From NCBI GenBank assembly GCA_965369945.1, contig CBDUST010000284.1, forward strand, positions 1 to 5,774: 5,774 bases of DNA, given 5' to 3'. The translations under genes and the position numbers were made by a program. Below, piece by piece: positions 1 to 5,707 of the stretch (positions are counted from its first letter, which is position 1; each line of letters opens with the position of its first letter). The DNA comes from JADFNO01 sp965369945. Its GTDB lineage: Bacteria > Planctomycetota > Phycisphaerae > Phycisphaerales > SM1A02. The notes under the pieces are model-generated. The model worked only from the letters and a program-made list of their open reading frames with translations, was not told where the DNA came from and did not search any database.

Positions 1-1
1 G

Positions 2-1195
2 ATCGACGGCGTATGGAGCGGTCGGCTGGGCGACGGTGGACAAGGCCTCGTCGCGCTGTGCTTTACGCTTCCGTTTATCTTGCTGTCAGGTTATGCCGGT
101 CAATTCGCCGATCGCAACAGCAAGCGGTACGTCAGCGTCCTGATCAAACTGATTGAGATTCCAATCGCAGCGACCGCACTCATCGGCTTCTGGATGGGCA
201 ATCTGTGGATCACGCTGGCGGCTCTCGTAGGCATCAGCTGCCAAAGCGCGTTCTTTGGTCCGGCCAAGTACGGCATGATCCCCGAACTCGTTGACGATCG
301 TGACCTGAGCCGAGCCAACGGCACGATCAACATGATGACGAATATCGCGGTAATTCTGGGTACGCTCCTGGCAGGGGAACTTGCCGACCGCTACAACCCG
401 CTCCCAGCCTCGGATGGTTCATCGGCGGCTGCTGTGTTGTGGCTGCCCGGCGTCGTCATGCTCTTGGTAGCGCTGGCGGGATTGATTGCGGTCTCGTTTC
501 TCGTTCGTTTGGAACCGGGCGACAAGAATCTGAAGTACAACCCAAATCCGTTTGCCATCTACATCAGTGCGATACGTGAAATGTCTAAGTCGCCCTTGCT
601 GATGGTGATGTTAGCGTGGGGATATTTCTACCTCCTGGCCGGATTGGCCCTGCTCATCATCCCCGAGTACACCATCGTCTTGAACATCGATCGCGCTGAA
701 GCCAGCGTGTTGCTCGGCGTACTGGGCGCTGCGATCGGTCTTGGCAGCGTCACGGCGGGACTTATTTCAGGACATCGAATCGAACCGCGGCTGATCCCGA
801 TCGGCGCGCTTGGACTGACGGTCTTTTTCGTTCTGCTTGGAACTGTTCCGCCATCGCTGCCTGCCTTTGGGGCGAAGATACGAGTCGTGCTGAGCAGCAT
901 ATCGGGCTTCATTTTCGGAGCGGGTTTCTTTGCAGGGTTCTACATCATTCCGCTTCAAGCCATGTTGCAGAAGTTTTCACCGGATGATGAGCGCGGCCGG
1001 TTCTTGGGCACGGCCAACGCCATCTCGTTTGCCTTCCTTGCGATCGGCTCGCTGCTCTATTGGATCATCAAACCGTTGTTTGGCGGCGCTCCGCAACGGA
1101 TCTTTCTTGTGAGCGCCGTGCTGATGTTCGGCGGTGCGGTGTTCTTCCTCATCAAGCTGCGACACACGGCGTTCGGACGAGCCGCGACCGAGTGA
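2..1195 (+). CDS. MFS transporter, LplT-like (5' end outside window)
   Basis: Major facilitator superfamily inner-membrane permease, open from the left edge, so the true start and first helix are missing; 397 codons are visible. Numbering codons from position 2, the classic MFS motif A lies between helices 2 and 3 at about residues 30-42 (GYAGQFADRNSKR: D37, R38, K41, R42). It is followed by FFGPAKYG (about 84-91) and SRANG (about 103-107), a combination I associate with the lysophospholipid transporter LplT and the MFS half of Aas-type fusions. About eleven hydrophobic segments follow one another, with a hydrophilic loop after helix 6 (about residues 168-190), as expected for a 12-helix MFS protein. 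It ends at a TGA soon after the last helix, so no acyltransferase domain is fused. The substrate is not shown by the sequence; lysophospholipid is a family-based guess. It lies 56 bp upstream of the cysteine desulfurase, probably in one transcription unit. Confidence 0.85.
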   Translation: MDGVWSGRLGDGGQGLVALCFTLPFILLSGYAGQFADRNSKRYVSVLIKLIEIPIAATALIGFWMGNLWITLAALVGISCQSAFFGPAKYGMIPELVDDRDLSRANGTINMMTNIAVILGTLLAGELADRYNPLPASDGSSAAAVLWLPGVVMLLVALAGLIAVSFLVRLEPGDKNLKYNPNPFAIYISAIREMSKSPLLMVMLAWGYFYLLAGLALLIIPEYTIVLNIDRAEASVLLGVLGAAIGLGSVTAGLISGHRIEPRLIPIGALGLTVFFVLLGTVPPSLPAFGAKIRVVLSSISGFIFGAGFFAGFYIIPLQAMLQKFSPDDERGRFLGTANAISFAFLAIGSLLYWIIKPLFGGAPQRIFLVSAVLMFGGAVFFLIKLRHTAFGRAATE

Positions 1196-1251
1196 CCGGG
1201 ACCATTGAAGTTGTTGGTGAAGCTCTTGCGCCTTGCCTAAAGTATCGAGGA

Positions 1252-2415
1252 ATGCAGCGTATTTACCTGGACAATAATGCGACGACCAGGCCGGCGCCCC
1301 AAGTCGTTGCGGCGATGACCGAGGCACTGCAAAGCCAATGGGGGAATCCCTCGAGCATGCATCGCGCCGGCCAGGCTGCTCGCCGAGCGGTCGAGCTTGC
1401 GCGCGAATCAGTGTGTCATCTCATCGGTTGCAAGGATCGTGAACTGATCTTCACCTCCGGCGGCACCGAGGCTGCCAACCTGGCCATCTTGGGCAGCCTC
1501 ACTGCTGAGCCGAAGCGCAAAGTTCTGGTGACGAGTCGTCTGGAGCACAGTGCGGTGCGCGAGCTTGCAGAGACGCTCGCCAATGACGGCACCGAAGTGA
1601 TCTGGATCCCTAACACGCACAGTGGGTTGGTTGAGCTGGACGCGCTGAACGAGCTGTTAGAGCAGCGCGCTCATGAAATCGCACTCGTCTCAATCATGTG
1701 GGTGAACAACGAGACCGGTGTGATTCAGCCGATTGATCGCATTGGTGCGCTGTGTCGAGAGCAGGGTGTGCGTTTCCATACGGATGCGACGCAGTGGGTG
1801 GGCAAGATGCCAACGGATGTTTCTACCTTGCCGATTGATATGCTTAGTTGCGCAGCTCATAAGTTCCACGGCCCGAAGGGGATCGGTGCGCTGTACGTGC
1901 GAAGCCGCGTGCGGATCGCATCGCAAAACATCGGCGGGGGCCAGGAGCGCGGACGCCGGGCCGGCACGGAGAACGTGACCGGGATTGTCGGTTTCGGCGT
2001 GGCGGCTACGCTCGCTCAAGTTTGGTTGGATACAAAGGGGCGTGAACAGATCGCGGCGCTTCGCGATTCGTTCGAACAACACATACTTGCGACGGTCCCT
2101 GACAGCTCAATCAATGCTGTGGAGGCGCCGAGACTATGGGATGTGACGAATATCGCTTTCGCAAGGCTTGAGGCAGAGGCCATATTGCTGATGTTGTCAG
2201 AGCGCGGCGTGTGCGCCTCAGCCGGTGCTGCTTGCTCCTCGGGGTCGGTCGAGCCTTCAGCCGTGCTGTTGGCGATGGGGATCGCACCGGAGCTTGCCTA
2301 CGGTTCGATTCGCTTCAGCCTATCGCGCCACACGACGCAGCAGGAGATCGATCAAGCGGGCGAGATCGTGACTCAAGTTATCGCCAAACTCCGAGGCAGC
2401 TTGGCGGCTGTCTGA
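1252..2415 (+). CDS. Cysteine desulfurase, NifS/IscS type (PLP enzyme)
   Basis: Pyridoxal-phosphate enzyme that removes sulfur from cysteine to give alanine and an enzyme-bound persulfide, used for Fe-S clusters or thiolated tRNA; cytosolic. From the chosen ATG it has 387 residues and starts with the typical MQRIYLDNNATTRP. Visible key residues are His99 (LEHSAV), Asn152-Asn153 (NNETG), Asp178 and Gln181 (HTDATQ, contacting the PLP ring), the Schiff-base lysine Lys204 (AHKFHGPKG) and the persulfide cysteine Cys328 (AGAACSSGSVEPS). All catalytic parts are present and it looks functional. The start is chosen by homology. The only purine-rich stretch, GAGG at 1247-1250, is too close to the ATG, and an in-frame GTG at 1192 overlaps the MFS stop and would add 20 residues. 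No iscU, iscR or nif genes are visible, so nifS versus iscS cannot be decided. The next gene, a methyltransferase, follows after 44 bp. Confidence 0.93.
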   Translation: MQRIYLDNNATTRPAPQVVAAMTEALQSQWGNPSSMHRAGQAARRAVELARESVCHLIGCKDRELIFTSGGTEAANLAILGSLTAEPKRKVLVTSRLEHSAVRELAETLANDGTEVIWIPNTHSGLVELDALNELLEQRAHEIALVSIMWVNNETGVIQPIDRIGALCREQGVRFHTDATQWVGKMPTDVSTLPIDMLSCAAHKFHGPKGIGALYVRSRVRIASQNIGGGQERGRRAGTENVTGIVGFGVAATLAQVWLDTKGREQIAALRDSFEQHILATVPDSSINAVEAPRLWDVTNIAFARLEAEAILLMLSERGVCASAGAACSSGSVEPSAVLLAMGIAPELAYGSIRFSLSRHTTQQEIDQAGEIVTQVIAKLRGSLAAV

Positions 2416-2450
2416 AGAAGTGCCCGAAACAGCGGCACGCGACAAGCCAA

Positions 2451-2455
2451 AGGAG
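2451..2455 (+). promoter_or_regulatory. Ribosome binding site of the methyltransferase
   Basis: AGGAG lies 4 bases before the ATG at 2460. It is the clearest Shine-Dalgarno sequence in the window, and it fixes the methyltransferase start at 2460 although the reading frame stays open back to 2211 inside the desulfurase gene. Confidence 0.65.
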
Positions 2456-2459
2456 CTCG

Positions 2460-3038
2460 ATGAAGATCCGTGACAGCGGGATGCCGGATGAGGATACCTG
2501 GGCGGCTTTCTTTGATCCCCAAACAACGTTCCAACGACTCGGTTTGACCGCAGCGACTTGTAACGTCGTTGAGTTCGGCTGCGGGTATGGGACATTCACA
2601 ATCCCAGCGGCGCAAATTGTTTCGGGTGTTGTTTACACGCTAGAAATCGAACCGCAGATGATCGACCACGCCAAAGCGCGCGTCGATGCGATGGGATTGA
2701 CGAATGTACAGTTCATCGAGCGCGATTTCATCACCGGCGGTAGTGGTTTGGCGGATGGAATTGCCGACTATGTAATGCTGTTTAATATTCTTCATCCCAT
2801 GCGGCCGATCGAGCTCCTGCGAGAGGCGCGCAGGAATCTACGGGACGGTGGGGTGTTGGGGATAATCCACTGGAAATACGATGCAACGACACCGCGCGGT
2901 CCTGCTATGGAGTTCCGGCCGCGTCCTGAGCAGATTGGTCAATGGCTCGAAGAAGCCGGCTTCGAGCAGACGAGCGACGGGATCGTCGATCTTCCGCCGC
3001 ATCACTATGGACTAGCGGTCCGCAAGCCAACCGCATGA
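2460..3038 (+). CDS. Class I SAM-dependent methyltransferase, substrate unknown
   Basis: A 192-residue protein with a single Rossmann-like methyltransferase domain (Methyltransf_11/25 style). Motif I is VVEFGCGYGTF at residues 36-46. The acidic residue at the end of the second strand is Glu62 (TLEIEP). The motif around Asp89 (FIERDF) would contact adenine. The segment ADYVMLFNILHP (102-113) is the motif IV region, and LRDGGVLGIIHW (127-138) is the usual strand after the post-motif loop. The C-terminal part (about 155-190) resembles the terminal beta hairpin of small methyltransferases. There is no extra substrate domain, so the methyl acceptor cannot be named. The start is set by AGGAG at 2451-2455; the first residues MKIRDSGMPDEDTW have no signal peptide. 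It lies 44 bp after the cysteine desulfurase and is probably cotranscribed with it. Its TGA is only 4 bases before the palindromic repeat, which may act as its 3' end. Confidence 0.85.
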   Translation: MKIRDSGMPDEDTWAAFFDPQTTFQRLGLTAATCNVVEFGCGYGTFTIPAAQIVSGVVYTLEIEPQMIDHAKARVDAMGLTNVQFIERDFITGGSGLADGIADYVMLFNILHPMRPIELLREARRNLRDGGVLGIIHWKYDATTPRGPAMEFRPRPEQIGQWLEEAGFEQTSDGIVDLPPHHYGLAVRKPTA

Positions 3039-3041
3039 GCA

Positions 3042-3112
3042 CTAGAGCAGTTTCAATGCTCTTGTAGCGTCAGGGCATGGCAGAAACGGGTCAAAGTAGA
3101 TGCCTCAAGACC
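3042..3112 (+). repeat. 71-bp direct repeat, copy 1 (left end of element)
   Basis: Matches 5704-5774 at 68 of 71 bases without gaps. The differences are 3055 (A against G), 3057 (T against G) and 3088 (G against C). Shared landmarks are CTAGAGCAGTTTC, GCTCTTGTAGCG and the end GATGCCTCAAGACC. Two of the three differences fall in the 9-base loop of a small conserved hairpin, AGAGC (3044-3048) with GCTCT (3058-3062). Confidence 0.95.
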
Positions 3113-3323
3113 GGTGGCATCCCGATTCGATCGGAACCTCACCTGTGCGAAGATCGGTGGCATGGGCATCCTGCCCGTGCGACTCGTCATGGCGTGACAT
3201 CTTCATGGGCAGGATGCCCGTGCCACCGGAGTCGCGCCGATCGACCCGTTGGGACCGATAAATTCATCGTGGCGTGAGATGACTAGCGCACGCAGTCGCT
3301 ACGTCTTCAGTGAAACTGCTCTA
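3043..3323. repeat. Nested palindromic, MITE-like intergenic element (complete copy)
   Basis: This 281-bp element fills the gap between the convergent methyltransferase and malic enzyme genes. Its ends are perfect 13-base inverted repeats, TAGAGCAGTTTCA (3043-3055) and TGAAACTGCTCTA (3311-3323). After eight unpaired bases on each side, GTAGCG (3064-3069) again faces CGCTAC (3297-3302) in exact register. Further in, TCGATCGG (3127-3134) faces CCGATCGA (3237-3244), around a central hairpin at 3155-3228. TA at both outer ends fits a TA target duplication of the IS630/Tc1-mariner kind, with GAGCAGTTTCA as the real terminal repeat; that is inference. CGGTGGCAT occurs twice (3112-3120, 3155-3163), and TGGCGTGA occurs at 3190-3197 and 3270-3277. 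No transposase is encoded, so it could only move in trans. A 66-codon frame at 3077-3277 is a translation of the hairpin and is not believed to be a gene. Confidence 0.75.
3155..3228. repeat. Central 25-bp-arm hairpin with GGGCATCCTGCCC motif
   Basis: The left arm is 3155-3179 and the right arm is 3204-3228, with a 24-base loop. The arms match at 23 of 25 positions; both exceptions (3163 with 3220, and 3177 with 3206) are T opposite G on the + strand, so they can still pair as G-U in RNA. Each arm holds its own short palindrome, GGGCA-tcc-TGCCC on the left and GGGCA-gga-TGCCC on the right, so alternative cruciform folds are possible. The motif resembles hairpin repeats I recall from planctomycete and verrucomicrobial genomes. 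With no T-run beside it, it is not a textbook intrinsic terminator, but a strong hairpin between two convergent genes could stop or protect both transcripts. Confidence 0.85.
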
Positions 3324-4706
3324 TTGGTTTTCTTGCCACGCTTGAGCGACGGCAGCAGCGACACGTGCGTGCATGGAATGGTCCAGCATGTCCGGCAAGA
3401 GTTGTTCGCTGGCCGCCGAAGCGAGCGCCTGGGCAGCGGCGTTCTTCATGGCCGGAGTAATCCGCCGGGCGCGAGCATCCAGTGCGCCTCGGAAAATGCC
3501 CGGGTACGCCAAGGCGTTGTTCATGCCGCGTCCATCAACCGCGACTGCGGCACCGGCTTCAAGCGCATCCTCCACGGAAATCTCACTGACCGGATTCGCC
3601 AAAGCGAACACAATCGGATCGGCGGCCATCGACCTGACCATCGCCTGGCTGACCATTTTTGGTCTTGATACACCGATGAAAAGATTCTTGCCCTTGATGA
3701 CCTCTTGCAGCGATCCTTGCTGGTTGGCGGTGTTCGTGAGTTCAGCGAGGCGCTGCTTCCATGGATTCATCCGCTCCGTGCGTCCACGGAAGATCGCGCC
3801 GACACTATCGCAGACAACGACATCACCAATGCCGAAGTCGATCAGGAACCGAGCGATGGCAGACCCCGCCGCACCCGCGCCGAGAATGATCCCGCTACAT
3901 TCGCCGGGCGAACGGTTGGTTTGCTTCAAAGCGTTGATCAACCCGGCGACAACAACAGTGGCCGTGCCGTGCTGATCGTCGTGAAAGACGGGCACGTCCA
4001 ATCGTTCCTGCAATTTCTCTTCAATCTCGAAGCAGGCCGGAGCTGCACTGTCTTCGAGTTGGATCGCACCGTAATAGGAAGCGAGCTTGCTGACGATGTC
4101 AACGATCTCATCGGGGTCCTTGGTGTCCAGGAGTATCGGATCGGCGGAGACCTTGACGAAGTGAGCAAGGATGGCGGCCTTGCCCTCCATTACCGGAAGC
4201 GATGCCAGCGGTCCGATGTCGCCAAGGCCCAGCACAGAGGTCCCGTTGGTGACGATCGCGATCCGGCTGCCTTTGCTCGTGTACTTCCACGCTTGCTCGG
4301 GTTTCTGGGCGATCAGCTCGCACACACTGGCCACGCCCGGCGTGTAGACCATCCGAAGATCCATCATCGTGTTCAACGGCACGCGAGCTTCCGTTTCGAT
4401 CGCCCCGTCACGGTGAATCTCCAGTACTTCATCAGTAATCAAAAGCAGCTCAGCTTCGGGCAAGGCCTTGATCGCATCAACCGTCACATCGAGCTGATCC
4501 TCTTCAACGAGAAACAACTGGATATCGCGAATCTTGTGCTGCCGATCGGCGCCGACGATTCGAATATCCCCAACCATTGCGCCGGCGTCCGCGACTGTAT
4601 CGAGAACCTTGGCCAATGCTCCGGCCTGATCAAGAATGCGCAGCCGCACCGTGATGATGAACTTCGCCTGATATCGCTCTTGCCAGTTTGGAAGTCGCTT
4701 ATTCAT
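3321..4706 (-). CDS. NAD-type malic enzyme with N-terminal ACT domain
   Basis: Cytosolic malic enzyme, oxidatively decarboxylating malate to pyruvate and CO2 with NAD(P). From the ATG at 4706 it has 461 residues. An ACT domain (about 16-95; LDQAGALAKVLDTVADAGAM) suggests allosteric control by a small ligand, possibly an amino acid. The catalytic part follows: Tyr121 (VYTPGVA), catalytic Lys176 (MEGKAAILAHF), metal ligands Glu218/Asp219 and Asp243/Asp244 (FHDDQHGTA), a Rossmann GxGxxG at Gly276, Gly278 and Gly281, and Asp300 at the end of the second strand, which favours NAD over NADP. FALANP (367-372) and MNNALAYPGIFRGALD (395-410) complete the active site. The usual GRSDxPNQxNN stretch is shortened to GRGMNN (392-397). 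A GTG at 4712 would add two residues; the ATG is preferred because AGGCAG lies just upstream. The TAG stop is part of the repeat's terminal sequence. It is divergent from mqnD across 110 bp. Confidence 0.93.
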   Translation of the reverse strand: MNKRLPNWQERYQAKFIITVRLRILDQAGALAKVLDTVADAGAMVGDIRIVGADRQHKIRDIQLFLVEEDQLDVTVDAIKALPEAELLLITDEVLEIHRDGAIETEARVPLNTMMDLRMVYTPGVASVCELIAQKPEQAWKYTSKGSRIAIVTNGTSVLGLGDIGPLASLPVMEGKAAILAHFVKVSADPILLDTKDPDEIVDIVSKLASYYGAIQLEDSAAPACFEIEEKLQERLDVPVFHDDQHGTATVVVAGLINALKQTNRSPGECSGIILGAGAAGSAIARFLIDFGIGDVVVCDSVGAIFRGRTERMNPWKQRLAELTNTANQQGSLQEVIKGKNLFIGVSRPKMVSQAMVRSMAADPIVFALANPVSEISVEDALEAGAAVAVDGRGMNNALAYPGIFRGALDARARRITPAMKNAAAQALASAASEQLLPDMLDHSMHARVAAAVAQAWQENQ

Positions 4707-4816
4707 TGACACTGCCTGTTTAGGGGAACGGGGAACTGTCCCAAGTCTTGTCTGTTATGGCAACTCGATATGGCCACTCCGGCAGACACATGGCCACGGA
4801 GTTATGATCGGCCCCG
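4707..4816. promoter_or_regulatory. Divergent promoter region, malic enzyme / mqnD
   Basis: This 110-bp gap between two divergent starts must hold both promoters. A good -10 candidate for mqnD, TATGAT, is at 4803-4808; no convincing -35 hexamer is seen at the right distance. Three similar words, ATGGCAACTC (4757-4766), ATGGCCACTC (4770-4779) and ATGGCCACGG (4790-4799), could be binding sites for a regulator; the last two contain the palindrome TGGCCA. On the malic enzyme side GGGGAAC is repeated in tandem at 4723-4729 and 4730-4736 and runs into GGGAACTGTCCC, a small inverted repeat. No clear promoter for the malic enzyme can be named. Confidence 0.5.
4803..4808 (+). promoter_or_regulatory. 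Putative -10 box of mqnD (possible leaderless transcript)
   Basis: TATGAT differs from TATAAT at one base and ends 8 bases before the mqnD ATG. Transcription would begin at about 4815-4817, on or next to the start codon, giving a leaderless or nearly leaderless mRNA. This agrees with the lack of a Shine-Dalgarno sequence at normal spacing; the only GGAG (4798-4801) is 15 bases away. The -35 region is not recognisable. Confidence 0.4.
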
Positions 4817-5707
4817 ATGCAAACCGCCAAGCCGCTGAGGCTCCGTCTCGGCCACAGCCCTGATCCCGACGACGCGTTCATGTGGTGGCCAATCGTGTGC
4901 GACCAAGGCGGTGCAGCCGGGTTTGAAACCGGAGACCTCTGCTTCGAGCAGGTCCTGGGAGACATCGAGTCGCTGAATCATAAGGCGGAGACTGGCGAAT
5001 TGGAGATCACCGCCATCAGCTGCGCTCAGTATCCGTACGTCGCGGAGCGGTATGCGCTGACGGCCTGTGGCTCGTCGATGGGAGATAATTACGGGCCGAA
5101 GATCGTCGCACGGCGGGCGATGAGTCTGGAGGAATTGACAAGTGACGGGGTGACCTTAGCGGTGCCGGGCGTACGCACCAGCGCGTTTGGCGCGACGAGT
5201 CTTCTACTGGGACCTGGCGCCTTCAAGTATGAGGTGATCGAATTCGACCAGATCGTACCTCGCGTTGCGGCCGGAGAGTTTGACGCTGGCTTGGTGATTC
5301 ACGAGGGCCAACTGACCTTCGGCGAGGCTGAGCTTGAGTTGATCGTGGACCTCGGTTCGTGGTGGACGAGCCAGCATGGGCTGCCGATGCCACTTGGCGT
5401 CAATGCGATTCGCCGGGATCTTGATGCCGTTCATGGACCGGGGACGCTACGGCGGGTGACATCGCTGCTATTGAAATCGCTGGAATATGCGTTGGCCCAT
5501 CGTGAGGAGGCGCTTGAGTACGCGCTGCAATTCGCCCGCGACACCCCGCCGCCGTTGGCAGATCAGTTCGTGAGCATGTACGTGAACAAGTGGACGTTGG
5601 ATTTCGGAGCCGTGGGCCGGAGGGCGGTTTCCACGTTCCTGAGGCAGCTGCACGAGGCCGGGTTGGTGCCGGAGACGCCGCTGATCGAGTTCATCGACCC
5701 GTTCTAG
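4817..5707 (+). CDS. mqnD: 1,4-dihydroxy-6-naphthoate synthase (MqnD-like), menaquinone synthesis
   Basis: Member of the MqnA/MqnD family (periplasmic-binding-protein fold, without a signal peptide, so cytosolic). MqnD converts cyclic dehypoxanthinylfutalosine to 1,4-dihydroxy-6-naphthoate in the futalosine route to menaquinone. The protein has 296 residues, near the family's usual length. Visible features are LRLGHSPDPDDAFMWW (9-24), corresponding to the SPCPND substrate loop of MqnD; GSSMGDNYGPKIVA (85-98); PGVRTSAF (117-124); the family histidine His162 in LVIHEGQLTF; and DLGSWW...GLPMPLG (178-194), which favours MqnD over the chorismate dehydratase MqnA. DPDD in place of CPND is a variation, so a side branch of the family with a different substrate cannot be excluded. 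The start is the first in-frame ATG before the conserved region; it has no good ribosome binding site. No other mqn gene is in the window. The stop codon TAG is the first three bases of the palindromic repeat. Confidence 0.82.
   Translation: MQTAKPLRLRLGHSPDPDDAFMWWPIVCDQGGAAGFETGDLCFEQVLGDIESLNHKAETGELEITAISCAQYPYVAERYALTACGSSMGDNYGPKIVARRAMSLEELTSDGVTLAVPGVRTSAFGATSLLLGPGAFKYEVIEFDQIVPRVAAGEFDAGLVIHEGQLTFGEAELELIVDLGSWWTSQHGLPMPLGVNAIRRDLDAVHGPGTLRRVTSLLLKSLEYALAHREEALEYALQFARDTPPPLADQFVSMYVNKWTLDFGAVGRRAVSTFLRQLHEAGLVPETPLIEFIDPF

Noticed and set aside
1192..1251. GTG at 1192 as start of the cysteine desulfurase (GTGA overlap with the MFS stop)
   Set aside because: It would add 20 residues not typical of NifS/IscS, which begin just before YLDNNATT. 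The ATG at 1252 is preferred, although neither has a convincing ribosome binding site.
1690..2082. 130-codon - strand frame within the cysteine desulfurase
   Set aside because: It lies entirely opposite conserved PLP-enzyme sequence and its translation has no family features.
3155..3228. Classical rho-independent terminator
   Set aside because: The stem is strong but no run of T follows on either strand, so only a looser 3'-end role is proposed.
3077..3277. 66-codon open frame on the + strand inside the repeat element
   Set aside because: It reads straight through both arms of the hairpin, giving RWHGHPAR-like peptide text of the kind commonly mis-annotated in genomes rich in this repeat. 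It has no ribosome binding site and no domain.
3042..3323. CRISPR array or tRNA gene in the palindromic region
   Set aside because: There are no regularly spaced short repeats with unique spacers, and no cloverleaf with a T-loop GTTCRA and acceptor pairing. The structure is a single nested palindrome.
3249..3975. 139- and 200-codon + strand frames starting at 3249 and 3373
   Set aside because: Both are mostly antisense to the malic enzyme C-terminal half, with no motifs and no ribosome binding sites.
3705..4709. 334-codon + strand open frame antisense to the malic enzyme
   Set aside because: The minus strand encodes a complete malic enzyme with all motifs across this region. The antisense frame shows no recognisable domain and is a by-product of high GC content.
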